From Narthecium ossifragum (taxonomy: Eukaryota > Streptophyta > Magnoliopsida > Dioscoreales > Nartheciaceae): a stretch of 64,000 bases of DNA. The translations under genes were made by a program, and so were the position numbers. The stretch is from assembly GCA_963920575.1 (NCBI GenBank), contig OY986972.1:12288010-12352009 (forward strand), read 5' to 3'. Shown in pieces: positions 43,164-53,681 of the stretch (within the stretch, counting starts at the first letter, position 1; each line of letters starts with the position of its first letter). A model generated the notes under the pieces. The model ran no database searches. It was not told the DNA's origin and saw only the letters and a program-made list of their open reading frames with translations.

Positions 43164-43891
43164 CTTGGCAACCTATCCACCAAGCTTACGGGTGCTTGGC
43201 AACCTTACAATCTCTCCAAACTCTCTCTTGGATATTTCTCTCAATGTCTACTTACACTTGAAGTAGTTTTACAAAGGTTTAGCTCACTAATAAGAGATAG
43301 AAACTTGCTAGAATATGATTATAATAATCCGTTAGCTCCTTCTAAGTCCCAGCCAAGTTTGCTACAACTTCCCTTTTATAACTGAGCTTCAAAGCCCTCC
43401 AAATAGCCTCCCAACGGCTAGTTTCTGTTCCTGTAACGGCTCTTTTCTGGGCTCACGCTCGACCGTCGTATCGTCCGTGACATCGTTCGCCAGGCTTTTC
43501 TTGAGCCACGGTCGATCCACCTATCGACCGTCACGCCTCACGGTCGACCGTTCCATCGATCGTGACATCGTCCGTCAGGCTCTGTTGCGAAAACCGCTTC
43601 CCAGGGTCGATGCACCGATCGACCGTCGCTCTTTTGAGACAAGTCACATAGGCCACGGTCGATCGGTCCATCGACCGTCGCCTATTTTCCCATGTTTAGC
43701 TTCCGCTGTCGATCCTTCCATCAAGCGCCATATCCCACGGTCGATCCATGCATCATCCGTCGCATCGACCGTCAGTACAAATACTCATTAAATATGATTT
43801 TAATGCTTTCCAAATTAAGGATAATAATATTAAATCATTGTTTTATCATCAAACATATATTGACATCATCAAAACAATATCTGGGCTAACA
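43164..43891 (-). repeat. Copia 3' LTR, partial
   Basis: On the minus strand it starts TGTTAGCCCAGATATTG, directly after the polypurine tract AGAGGGAGAT. TATAAAAGGG is at 43371-43380 (minus). The U3 contains a palindrome array (43456-43775). Confidence 0.85.
43456..43775 (-). repeat. CGGTCGAYCG hairpin array in copia 3' LTR U3
   Basis: About eight units such as CACGGTCGATCCACCTATCG, ACGGTCGACCGT and CGGTCGATCGGTCCATCGAC. It includes CTCTGTTGCGA followed by CTTCCCAGGGTCGAT (43585-43615), which also occurs in the D1 LTR at 16518-16550 on the same window strand, although the two elements are transcribed in opposite directions. The array ends about 75 bp upstream of the TATA box. Confidence 0.9.
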
Positions 43892-44541
43892 ATCTCCCTC
43901 TTTTTGATGATGGCAACCTTTTAAATTGTGATGATAAAACCTTGAAAGCTCCCTCTTAATTTTTGCATCCATTTACCTCATAGAATATGTACTAAAGTGA
44001 ATTTCTCTGAGGCATGCAAGTCATATATCACTAAAAAGATATATCAAGCTTGATTATAGTTCAAAAGATATGAAAGTGCAAAATATGACATCTGTACCTC
44101 TTTGTATAATAACATCAGACATGATATTTGAGCATGAATTATATTCTCATGAAATCACCAGTAAATCCTTTAACATCAAAAGATTTTAAGATATAAGGTT
44201 TTAAGAGCTTTCAAAAAAACTGATATCACAATATTTCTCCCTCTTAGACATTATCAAAAAGATTTGTCAGAGGGGGAAGAAGAATCAAGTTAAAACAACA
44301 AAAACATTTCTTAAGAGAAACAAATAGAAAGTTTTAAAATCATCTCAAAACAATATACCAAAAGAAGATTTACAATCAAAACGGTCATTTGTAAAAAGTA
44401 ATCAACTCTTCACATAAAAGACTTTCTTAAACCATTTTTAAACATGAAATTACTTTTAAAAAAAATGGAATAAGAAGATGTACTGGAGGAGACATATATC
44501 GAAAATTAAGACATACCTCCATTACCTTTTAACCCAAATTG
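43892..44541 (-). other. Copia non-coding tail between gag and 3' LTR
   Basis: AT-rich, with no ORF and no trace of pol. The polypurine tract lies at its left edge (43892-43902 on the plus strand). Confidence 0.6.
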
Positions 44542-45624
44542 TTATCCTCCTTTAAATACCTTGTGCCTCCACTTGTCAATTTTATCTTCTTTTACTCCGA
44601 ATGCAGTTAAACAAATATTTGCAGTTTCTTCTTCTTCTTCTTCTTCTTCTTCGTCTTCTTCTTCTTCTTCTTCGGAGGTGGAGCTCGAGTCACTTTCTTC
44701 CTTGGCCTTTTTCTTCTTCTTTGAAGATTTCTTGAGCTTTGGACAATCCGACATGTAATGTTCGGGCTTCCTACACTCATAACAAGTAATTTTATTTAAG
44801 TAAGAAGAGGAGTTTCCTTTTTCACCTTTGGGATTTTTCTTTCCTTGATTCTTGATGATTCGTTGGATTCTTCTTGTGATCTTTTGCATCTCCTCATCAT
44901 CATCTTCATCGCTTGAGTCGGATGAATCCTTGTATGTTGACTTGAAAGCAATGGTTTTCTTTTTCTTCCTTTCTCCATCATTGCTCCTCTCCATGTTCAT
45001 CTCATATGTCATGAGAGAACCCATTAGCTCATCAAGGGACAGCTTAGTTAAATCTTTAGCTTCTTCGATTGCTGTCACCTTGGGATCCCATGTCTTAGGT
45101 AAACACCTAAGGATCTTTCTTACCATCTCATCATTAGTATAGCTTTTACCAAGAGAATCAAGAACATTTATGATATTGGTAAAGCGAATAAACATTTCAT
45201 TTATATTCTCATCATCCTTCATGGAAAATAACTCATAATCATTAACAAGCATGCTAATCTTGGACTCCTTGACACGGCTTGTTCTCTCATAGGTAACTTC
45301 AAGTTTTTGCCATATTTCCTTAGCCATTTTACATGCAGAAATTCTATTAAATTCATCAGGGCTAAGGGCACAAAATAGAAATTTTTTTGCTTTGGCATTT
45401 ACTTGAAGTTTCCTAAAATCAGCAGGAGTAAATTCATTCTTAGATTTTGGAACTTCTTTTCCGTCAATGATCTTTGAAGGGATAGAATCTCCATCTTCTA
45501 TTATCAACCATGCATCATAATCCATGGATTGAATCAAGATTTCCATTTTAATTTTCCAATAGGTGTAATTAAATTCATTAAAGTAGGGTGGCCTATTGGT
45601 AGATTGTCCCTCTATGATTTCCAT
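44542..45624 (-). CDS. Ty1/copia gag polyprotein (gag only)
   Basis: An intact 360-codon ORF from MEIIEGQSTNRPPYFNEFNYTYW, the usual start of plant copia gag. The gag (UBN2-type) domain spans residues about 10-215, with YWKIKMEILIQSMDYDAW, AKKFLFCALSPDEF, AKEIWQKLEVTYE and RCLPKTWDPKVTAIEEAKDL. A Lys-rich linker and the zinc knuckle CYECRKPEHYMSDC (residues about 280-293, metal ligands intact, Glu where Gly is common) follow. The C-terminus holds a long Glu/Asp run encoded by a TCT/TTC microsatellite (about 44620-44675), then ICLTAFGVKEDKIDKW. Gag assembles virus-like particles and binds element RNA. The frame stops cleanly with no frameshift toward pol. Confidence 0.9.
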   Translation of the reverse strand: MEIIEGQSTNRPPYFNEFNYTYWKIKMEILIQSMDYDAWLIIEDGDSIPSKIIDGKEVPKSKNEFTPADFRKLQVNAKAKKFLFCALSPDEFNRISACKMAKEIWQKLEVTYERTSRVKESKISMLVNDYELFSMKDDENINEMFIRFTNIINVLDSLGKSYTNDEMVRKILRCLPKTWDPKVTAIEEAKDLTKLSLDELMGSLMTYEMNMERSNDGERKKKKTIAFKSTYKDSSDSSDEDDDEEMQKITRRIQRIIKNQGKKNPKGEKGNSSSYLNKITCYECRKPEHYMSDCPKLKKSSKKKKKAKEESDSSSTSEEEEEEDEEEEEEEEETANICLTAFGVKEDKIDKWRHKVFKGG

Positions 45625-45674
45625 ATTGATTTAGGATCCTCTAAGGGCTGTTACACCACAAAATTAGAGACCTA

Positions 45675-45687
45675 GCTCTGATACCAA
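45675..45687 (-). other. Copia primer-binding site (tRNA-iMet)
   Basis: On the minus strand TTGGTATCAGAGC follows one base after the LTR end ATAACTTCA (45689). Confidence 0.85.
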
Positions 45688-45688
45688 T

Positions 45689-47562
45689 TGAAGTTATAAG
45701 ATGGGGTCTTATCTTAGAACTTGTGCAATAAAATCAATTAAAAAAATCGAAAAAGGAGGAGTCTAATCAAATAATATGCTTGCAATGATAAGAGAGGAAA
45801 ATCTATATTAAAACAAGGATGATAAGAGATGAGAGATAGAGAGATTACACCAGATTTATGGTGGTTCGGCAAACCTTGCCTACGTCCACTCTCTTAAGGC
45901 ACTCCTTGAGGTTCCACTACTTGCAAGACCTCTTACAAGTTTTCCACCAAGCTTCCGGGTGCTTGGCAACCTATCCACCAAGCTTACGGCTGCTTGGCAA
46001 CCTTACAATCTCTTCAAGCTCTCTCTTGGATATTTCTCTCAATGTCTACTTCACACTTGAAGTAGTTTTACAAAGGTTTAGCTCACTAATAAGAGATAGA
46101 AACTTGCTAGAATATGATCACAATAATCCCTTAGCTCCCTCTAAGTCTCAGCCAAGTTTGCTACAACTTCCCTTTTATAGCTGAGCTTCAAAGCCCTCCA
46201 AATAGCCTCCCAACGGCTAGTTTCTGTTCCTGCAATGGCTCTTTAACGGCTCTTTTCTGGGCTCACGGTCGACCGTCGCATTGTCCGTGACATCGTCCGC
46301 TAGGCTTTCCTTGAGCCACGGTCGATCCACCTATCGACCATCACACCTCACGGTCGATTGATACGATGCACCTTCTCAAGGGCTTTCGTACCGGGTCTCT
46401 TGCCTTATCTCAGATCCTCTTTAGCCAAATCTAAGGCTAGGTCGAGAGATACCTTTAGGGTTTTAGGAGAAGGACCCTAGGTATTCGACGAGGAAGGCGA
46501 AGACTAGAGGAGGAGATGGATGAGAAGAGGGATACCTTGCAGCTCCTCTAGGGTTGGCTGGCTTCTCTTGGAGATCCAAGCCTTGGAGAACGTGGGTGAT
46601 GGCTGGTAGTGGTGATGATGGTGGCGAAGGAGTGGATGGCAGCGGAGAAGGAGACCGGTGATGGAGAAGGACCGGCTGTAGAGAGAGATGAAGGTGGCTG
46701 GTGGATTATGAGGAAACTAGGTTACAGCTACTCCTATATTACTTCTACTCCTAGGATTTATCTCTACTAAATAATAACTCTCATAAATTCGTCCATGACC
46801 TAATACAAGCTATAGAGGTCCTTTTATAGAGGCCTCAAGAGAGTTCTACTACAACCTGAATACTACCTTGCTTTAATCAGCATGTAACTAGACTTTCCTA
46901 ATAAGACTCAATCTTATCTCAACTTCCTAATAACAAGGACTCATAATAGAAACTGATTTAAGCAAATCATAAACTGAACTCAATCTAGGAAACTGACTCA
47001 ATCAAGATAACTACTAACTAGGAAATCATCTAAGTAAGCAAACCAGTTAGGAATAGGATTCCTTTGGCCGGCTGAGCTTAGAACGCCCAAAGGGACTTGG
47101 GTGCAGCCAACTCCTTGGCGTGGGCCCATCCAAGCAAGGACGTGGGTCCCTTCTTGGAATGGCTCGGTTCGACCTCGTATCATCGATCCACCTATCGACC
47201 GTCACGCCTCACGGTCGACCGTCCCATCGTCCGTCAGGCTCTGTTGCGAAAACCGCTTCCCAGGGTCGATGCACCGATCGACCGTCGCTCCTTTGAGCCA
47301 AGTCACATAGGCCACGGTCGATCGGTCCATCGACCGTCACATCGACCGTCGCCTATTTTCCCATGTTTAGCTTCCGCGGTCGATCCTTCCATCAACTGCC
47401 ATATCCCACGGTCGATCCATGCATCATCCATTGCATTGACCGTCAGTACAAAAACTCATTAAATATGATTTTAATGCTTTTCAAATTAAGGATAATAATA
47501 TTAAATCATTGTTTTATCATCAAACATATATTGACATCATCAAAACAATATCTGGGCTAACA
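45689..47562 (-). repeat. Copia 5' LTR, interrupted by a B solo LTR
   Basis: Plus-strand order is 45689-46358 and 47183/47188-47562 around the family B insertion, giving about 1045 bp of LTR. Palindrome units occupy 46263-46358 and 47183-47440. Compared with the 3' LTR it has one additional CACGGTCGATCCACC-type unit and lacks about 15 bp elsewhere in the array. Confidence 0.85.
46359..47182 (-). repeat. Family B solo LTR inside the copia palindrome array
   Basis: From TGATACGATGCACC to CCTCGTATCA (824 bp), with the perfect TSD TCGAT (46354-46358, 47183-47187). The insertion point lies within a CGGTCGATCC palindrome unit. The length equals both LTRs of the full-length B element. Confidence 0.95.
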
Positions 47563-47618
47563 CTTTGTGTTGTTGATCCATTGTTTGTAGGAGATCAAGT
47601 TGAACTGACTGCTGAATC

Positions 47619-48965
47619 ATGTCAGAAAGTAGTTTTATTTCGTACGATACTTCAACCGGGTCATTAGAAGAGGAGGAAATGATTGCCCAGCTAGTTCTAT
47701 ATGAAGAGGCTTCTTCTTCCGAACAGCCAACCCCGAGGCCTTTCACTGGACATCAAATGATCAATGATATCATGTCCGGTCACGAAAATAGATGTCAAGA
47801 ATTATTTACGTTGTCTAAAGAAGTGTTCGACGGCTTGTGTTACGCCTTGCAGGCGAGGGGTTTCATTCAGGACACAAAAAACATTACGTGCAGGGAGCAA
47901 CTTGGAATTTTTCTTCATATGATTGGACATGGAGTATTAAACAGAGTGTTGTAAGAGCAATTTCAGCATTCTGGAGAAACTGTAAGCCGTTATTTCAATA
48001 AAGTATTGAAAGCCATTGACAAATTACGCCATGACTACATTAAACTGCCAGATGATAATGACGTCGTCCATCCCATATTCGTGAGGAATTCTACTTATAC
48101 CCCATTTAAGGTAATTACTAACATATTATTCAATGGCCTGCCTTTATGCCTTGTACTTATTGCACATGAATTTAATGCTTGAAATGTACTACGTAGAAAG
48201 CTCTAGGTGCAATTGATGGGACACATATTCCAGCAGTTGTCATGGCAGAGCTACAACCTAGATTTCGTAATCGGAAGGGGTTTATATCACAGAATGTTAT
48301 GGGAGTCGTGAATTTCAATCTACAATTCCTACATGTCGTCGCAGGTTGGGAGGGATCGGCGGCAGATATGCGAATCCGAAGGAAAGCCATGGAAGACGGT
48401 GAATTCACAGTTCCCCGAGGTATTGAGTTCAGTCTAGTAGCTAGCTTATATCATCATGTTTGATATAACTCCCTTGACCTAACGATGCTAGAATCCATTG
48501 GTTGTAGGAAAATTTTATTTAGTTGATTCTGATTATGCGAACACATGCCAATTTCTAGCACCGTGTAGAGGGGTTCGGTACCATATCAGTGAATACCCAA
48601 ACGTCCGTACTGGCGAACGTCGTGAATATGATGGATATAAGGACTTATACAACCATCGTCATGCGCAACTATACAACAATGTTGAAAGGGCATTTGGAGT
48701 TCTGAAGATGCGTTTTAAAATACTGTTTGCGATGCCTCCATATCTTTTCTCAGTGCAACGTAGGATAGTAATAGCATGTTGTGTAATTCACAATTTTATC
48801 ATTCAACACGGACATTGTGGTACGTACTTATCTGGTAGTGGATCATCGGAAGGTGCAATATCTAACGAAGATGGAGATTTGCATTCTATGGCTCAAGTGC
48901 ATGATTCTACGGCGGGAGATTCGTTGCATAACAGGATTGCGACAGAATTATGGGTCAATAGGTGA
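47619..48965 (+). pseudogene. PIF/Harbinger DDE transposase, one nonsense change
   Basis: Three exons are inferred: 47619-48110, 48197-48419 and 48508-48965, with GT-AG introns that join the frame exactly (TPFK/KALGAIDGTHIP and TVPRG/KFYLVDSDYANT). The catalytic DDE triad is visible: Asp in LGAIDGTHIP, Asp in YLVDSDYANT and Glu in NNVERAFGVLK. The N-terminal helical region includes CREQLGIFLHMIGHG. An in-frame TAA at 47952 (VL-stop-EQFQHSGETVSRYF) is probably CAA to TAA. Otherwise the frame is intact. The protein would cut and insert the element at TTA-like sites together with the ORF1 protein. Confidence 0.85.
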
Positions 48966-49369
48966 AGTAAAATATAAAAGACATGTGTATATATTTCATG
49001 GTATGCTTTAGATATTATCTTCATTGTTTAATTTGCATTTTAAATACGATTATTTTTAATTATCACTATTTAATAGTATTTATTTTCATCGAATCTTTTT
49101 TGTATCACATATGAGTTACTACGAGGGTGTAAGATGTTGGCTCAACGCCTCAAAAACAAGAACCTGTTTGTCTAATTGAGGTAATCCCGATGAAACCACC
49201 TACTGTCGTAATTTTTTGATGAACTATGAACATCATCATATATAAGGGCATTTTTTATATTTGGCTCAATTGTTACCTATATCCCACCTTCTTCATCCAA
49301 ACACTTTTTTATTATTTATTCCATATAATCATTACTTACTTAACCCCATTTTCAACAAAACACCAAAAT

Positions 49370-49463
49370 GGGAATAACTTTAACCCCACCCCTTATTCCA
49401 GCTTTGTTAACCCCAAAATCACTTAACCCGGAATAAGCTAACCCCGTACCAAACGAGACCTTA
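49370..49463 (+). other. PIF/Harbinger right terminus and TTA target site
   Basis: Subterminal TTAACCCC words precede GTACCAAACGAGACC, which ends at 49460, with TTA at 49461-49463. Such GC-capped ends beside TTA/TAA are typical of PIF/Harbinger. Confidence 0.6.
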
Positions 49464-50554
49464 GGGTTTCTTACCCTTATTTAAGGAAGTCGTCTAAGAC
49501 ATACAAGGGGGGTCGACCAGCACTATTGGAGGAGTTTTGAAGGCCGGAAAGAGGGGAGAAGACCGTACGAAGATCGAGGGTTTTTCTTTCTTATCTTTCT
49601 TATGAATATCTTGGTTGTTTTTATGAACATGAGTGGCTAATCCCTTTGCTAAGGAACCGATGTAGCCCTAAGTGAATCATTCTATGTTATTGAATTAATT
49701 TTTTAATCATTTTATTTTCCTTGTTTCATTCATTATTATAATTGTGATCTGCATACTTTTACTTGGCCACTAGAAGTATTGTAAATTGTTTTATGTGAGA
49801 TTGGGTGAGGGTTCATTCCCTAATCTTGCAGTATCTATGAATGAATGAGTTTATGTCGAGGCCGGGTGATACGATGCACCTTCTCAAGGGCTTTCGTACC
49901 GGGTCTCTTGCCTTATCTCAGATCCTCTTTAGCCAAATCTATGGCTAGGTCGAGAGATACCTTTAGGGTTTTAGGAGAAGGACCCTAGGTATTCGACGAG
50001 GAAGACGAAGACTAGAGGAGGAGACGGATGAGAAGAGGGATACCTTGCAGCTCCTCTAGGGTTGGCTGGCTTCTCTTGGAGATTCAAGCCTTGGAGAACG
50101 TGGGTGATGGCTGGTAGTGGTGATGATGGTGGCGAAGGAGTGGACGGCAGCGGAGAAGGAGACCGGTGATGGAGAAGGACCGGCTGTAGAGTGAGAGGAA
50201 GGTGGCTGGTGGATTATGAGGAAACTAGGTTACAGCTACTCCTATATTACTTCTACTCCTAGGATTTATCTCTACTAAATAATAACTCTCATAAATTCGT
50301 CCATGACCTAATACAAGCTATAGAGGTCCTTTTATAGAGGCCTCAAGAGAGTTCTACTACAACCTGAATACTACCTTGCTTTAATCAGCAAGTAACCAGA
50401 CTTTCCTAATAAGACTCAATCTTATCTCAACTTCCTAATAACAAGGACTCATAATAGGAACTGATTTAAGCAAATCATAAACTGAACTCAAACTAGGAAA
50501 CTGACTCAATCAAGATAACTACTAACTAGGAAATCATCTAAGTAAGCAAACCAG

Positions 50555-52984
50555 CTAGGAATACGATTCCTTTGGCCGGCTGAGCATAGAACGCCCAAAG
50601 GGACTTGGGTGCAGCCAACTCCTTGGCGTGGGCCCATCCAAGCAAGGACGTGGGTCCCTTCTTGGAATGGCTCGATTCGACCTCGTATCATCCTTCCTCT
50701 CTTCGAAATTGGCCTTGTCCTCAAGGCCTGAATGTGATGAGGAAAGAGGGCTCTTCTCTTCTCTAACCGGAGTGATGTGGCTGGACCGCAACTGTTGCTC
50801 TGTACACGGCGGTGAGAATCCCGGTCTGGCCCATGGTGGATCTAATGGTATCCGAAGCGGCGAGTCAGGGGACCATGCTGCCGGTCTGGAAGGAGGAGGC
50901 TGAAACTTAGGTGGATCTGGCGGCCTTTGGAACTCCAAGAAGTAGAGGGCGGCTGTAGATCGACGATGGGGCCACCTCAAGTGCTGGTGTCCAAAGTCAA
51001 AGACTCGGTCGACCTGAATCAAATTCTTCCAAGATGGAAGTAGACCCAAGACAGCGGCTGGATACAGTCGTGCCGAGGACGAAGCATCCGGGGGACGATC
51101 TGATGGTTCAGGTGGCTCCAAGCATGGGATCTTCAATGGTTCTCCTGGATCATCCTCGTCACGTCCCATGAGTAGTGTCGCCCATGACCATAGGACGGGA
51201 TCTGATCTCCATGGCCTGGTCGGATGTGCAGGGTCTTGGCTTGATGCTGAGTCAAGCTCGCTTTGGCCCAGTCTGAAGTGAAGTCGGCTGGGCCACGCTT
51301 CTGTTGCACTATTTGGATCTTGATCAGGTTCAGTTTGACTGAGCTTGATGGAGCTTGGCTGGGTGCAATCAGAACTAGCCGGATTGATTCTGGCTGCATC
51401 CAATTGAGTCTGACTTAGCCTGGTCTGATCTGAGCTTGGTCGGATCTGGTTGGTGTAACCAAACCTGGTTGTGCTTGGATGGAATCTGACCAAGTCTTGT
51501 AAGCTGGAGTCTGACTCGATCGAGTGTGGAAGATGGAGTCGGACGATCAGGTTCAAACGGTGGTGATTTGATCTGATCTGATCTGATGGTTGAGATCTGT
51601 CCAGTGCTTGAAGAAGCTTGGGATTGGATTGAGATCTGGCAGCTGGAGGTGGCCGGAACTCAATTGCTTGTGAGGGAAGCTCGTCGGAGTTTACATCCCA
51701 TGGGGAAGAGGTAGTGAGAGGATGGGGGTTTGATACGGTTGGCGGATCTGGAGGGGGTTTGGGGTCAGCCTTGGTAAGGATACGGGAAGGGTCAGGAGGT
51801 TTAGGGGACGGTCTTTGGTGGCTTGAGAGATCCTTCAGTGGGCCATAGAAGGAGGTTATGGTAGGATCAGGGGCAGGTAGGCAGCGATTACCTTGGGGGT
51901 TGCTGCCGGAGTTGAAGGAGATGGATTTGGGAGCCGGCTGATTTGGGGATGGAACGGGGTAGGAATGAGGAGGGCCTTGGTGGGGGTTACATGGTACGGG
52001 GAGGGCATGAACTGAGGTAAGGTCGGTGGCTGCAGTTTTGTGGACTTCGGGTAGATTGCCGGAGATGACAATCGGCTGTGGGACTGGAGAACGGGGGGCC
52101 GTGGGTTGGTAGGGGGAAAGAGGGTGGCCTTGATTAGTGGTGGGGGCTGCCGGGGAGGAGTAGGGAGGAGAGTTGCTGGTCGTGGGATGTGGTGTGGTTG
52201 GGTGAGGGGGCAGCGGGTGTTGTTCAAGGTTTTGGTCATGGGGCAGCTCATGGGTAGGTGGAGTATGAGGAGTCCTAATCCCGGTAGAGCTGGGTTTATG
52301 TTTTGCAATCCAAGTTGCAGCTAGAATGGGATTTTCTTTGGAAATCTGAACTCTGGTAGGGCTTGACTGATTTGTAGGAGAATATTGTTGGATCATTGCT
52401 TCCCATTGTTCCACTGAAGGGTAAGGCAAAGGGATCCAACTCTGGACAGCTTCCTTCCATTGTTCAGCCGTAGGGTAAGTCGTACTCCGAGTTTGACTAG
52501 GATTCCTGGTTGGAGTAGGATTTGCAATCCTAGTTCCAGTAGGATCTTGAGTCCAAGTCGTACTCTGAGTTTGACTCGAATTCCTAGTTGGAGTAGGATT
52601 TGTAATCCTAGTTCCAGTAGGATTTGGAGTCCAAGTTGTACTCAAATAGCCATTGGTGTTTGTAGGTTTGGGTTGGTTGTAGGGAGTAGGTAATGGCTGA
52701 TACGGTGGTGATGGATTGTAGGGAAGACTAGGGTTGTACGGTGTGTAGGGAGGTGGCATAGGCTGCTGGTATGGTGGCGGAGAAAGGGTAGTGGGGCCAG
52801 GTATGGGTGAGGGATGGATAGAGGGCTCAAGGTTTGGATACTGGCTAGGTTCATAGGCAAGCGGAGTGTAAGGTGGGTGATAGGCCGGATTATAGGTAGG
52901 GACAGGAGGTTGGTTAGGGTTAGGGTTCCGTAGGGATGATGATGAAGGTAAGGGATAATGATGTGGGCCTGGTACTCCTGCCAT
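50555..52984 (-). CDS. Family B proline-rich retroelement protein, unknown function
   Basis: An 809-codon ORF from MAGVPGPHHYPL. An upstream in-frame ATG at 53059 lies in the LTR before the primer site, so 52984 is the better start, and it matches the M-x-GVP start of family A. Residues about 10-140 are Pro/Tyr/Asn-rich (PPYTPYNPSLPYNPSPP). Three imperfect copies of a NPTPTRN-SQT...WTQDPTGTRI unit follow. Most of the protein looks disordered. Residues about 556-634 match the family A block (HFRL-QS-LD, RPWRSDP-LWSWATLL, DEDDPGEPLKI, PEPSDRPPDA). LEDKANFEE near the end resembles the pol C-terminus/polypurine region of some plant Ty3 elements. The frame runs 136 bp into the LTR. No gag knuckle or enzyme motif is seen. 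Confidence 0.7.
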   Translation of the reverse strand: MAGVPGPHHYPLPSSSSLRNPNPNQPPVPTYNPAYHPPYTPLAYEPSQYPNLEPSIHPSPIPGPTTLSPPPYQQPMPPPYTPYNPSLPYNPSPPYQPLPTPYNQPKPTNTNGYLSTTWTPNPTGTRITNPTPTRNSSQTQSTTWTQDPTGTRIANPTPTRNPSQTRSTTYPTAEQWKEAVQSWIPLPYPSVEQWEAMIQQYSPTNQSSPTRVQISKENPILAATWIAKHKPSSTGIRTPHTPPTHELPHDQNLEQHPLPPHPTTPHPTTSNSPPYSSPAAPTTNQGHPLSPYQPTAPRSPVPQPIVISGNLPEVHKTAATDLTSVHALPVPCNPHQGPPHSYPVPSPNQPAPKSISFNSGSNPQGNRCLPAPDPTITSFYGPLKDLSSHQRPSPKPPDPSRILTKADPKPPPDPPTVSNPHPLTTSSPWDVNSDELPSQAIEFRPPPAARSQSNPKLLQALDRSQPSDQIRSNHHRLNLIVRLHLPHSIESDSSLQDLVRFHPSTTRFGYTNQIRPSSDQTRLSQTQLDAARINPASSDCTQPSSIKLSQTEPDQDPNSATEAWPSRLHFRLGQSELDSASSQDPAHPTRPWRSDPVLWSWATLLMGRDEDDPGEPLKIPCLEPPEPSDRPPDASSSARLYPAAVLGLLPSWKNLIQVDRVFDFGHQHLRWPHRRSTAALYFLEFQRPPDPPKFQPPPSRPAAWSPDSPLRIPLDPPWARPGFSPPCTEQQLRSSHITPVREEKSPLSSSHSGLEDKANFEERKDDTRSNRAIPRRDPRPCLDGPTPRSWLHPSPFGRSMLSRPKESYS

Positions 52985-53681
52985 AAGAGAAGCTTCTAGA
53001 AGGCCTTGGGCGGCACAGTCGTCGGAACGGAGCTCTGATACCAAGTTGATACGATGCACCTTCTCAAGGGCTTTCGTACCGGGTCTCTTGCCTTATCTCA
53101 GATCCTCTTTAGCCAAATCTATGGCTAGGTCGAGAGATACCTTTAGGGTTTTAGGAGAAGGACCCTAGGTATTCGACGAGGAAGACGAAGACTAGAGGAG
53201 GAGACGGATGAGAAGAGGGATACCTTGCAGCTCCTCTAGGGTTGGCTGGCTTCTCTTGGAGATCCAAGCCTTGGAGAACGTGGGTGATGGCTGGTAGTGG
53301 TGATGATGGTGGCGAAGGAGTGGACGGCAGCGGAGAAGGAGACCGGTGATGGAGAAGGACCGGCTGTAGAGTGAGAGGAAGGTGGCTGGTGGATTATGAG
53401 GAAACTAGGTTACAGCTACTCCTATATTACTTCTACTCCTAGGATTTATCTCTACTAAATAATAACTCTCAGAAATTCGTCCATGACCTAATACAAGCTA
53501 TAGAGGTCCTTTTATAGAGGCCTCAAGAGAGTTCTACTACAACCTGAATACTACCTTGCTTTAATCAGCAAGTAACCAGACTTTCCTAATAAGACTCAAT
53601 CTTATCTCAACTTCCTAATAACAAGGACTCATAATAGGAACTGATTTAAGCAAATCATAAACTGAACTCAAACTAGGAAAC

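Larger units (their letters stand above)
43164..47562 (-). mobile_element. Gag-only Ty1/copia element in the PIF transposon
   Basis: Minus-strand element with 5' LTR (45689-47562, holding a B solo LTR), iMet primer site (45675-45687), gag gene, a non-coding 650-bp tail, polypurine tract and 3' LTR (43164-43891, missing about the first 278 bp of its plus-strand order because of A3). No protease, integrase or reverse transcriptase is present, so it is a gag-only, TR-GAG type element. The right flank is CTTTG; the left flank is lost. Confidence 0.85.
34431..49460 (+). mobile_element. PIF/Harbinger DNA transposon, split by nested insertions
   Basis: Both genes of a plant PIF/Harbinger element are on the plus strand: the Myb/SANT-like ORF1 protein (35000-36405) and the DDE transposase (47619-48965). 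The right terminus ends GTACCAAACGAGACC at 49460, followed by TTA, the target trinucleotide of this superfamily. No matching left TIR (GGTCTCGTTTGGTAC) is visible, so the left edge given here is approximate. Between the genes lie H, A3, the copia element and a B solo LTR. Confidence 0.7.

Noticed and set aside
39313..43168. CCTGG/CTTGG as a true TSD of A3
   Set aside because: One mismatch, and the two flanks belong to different sequences (a coding fragment and the copia LTR), so a simple insertion is excluded.
44561..44758. Ser-rich plus-strand ORF
   Set aside because: It is the antisense of the Glu/Asp run in copia gag, a TCT microsatellite.
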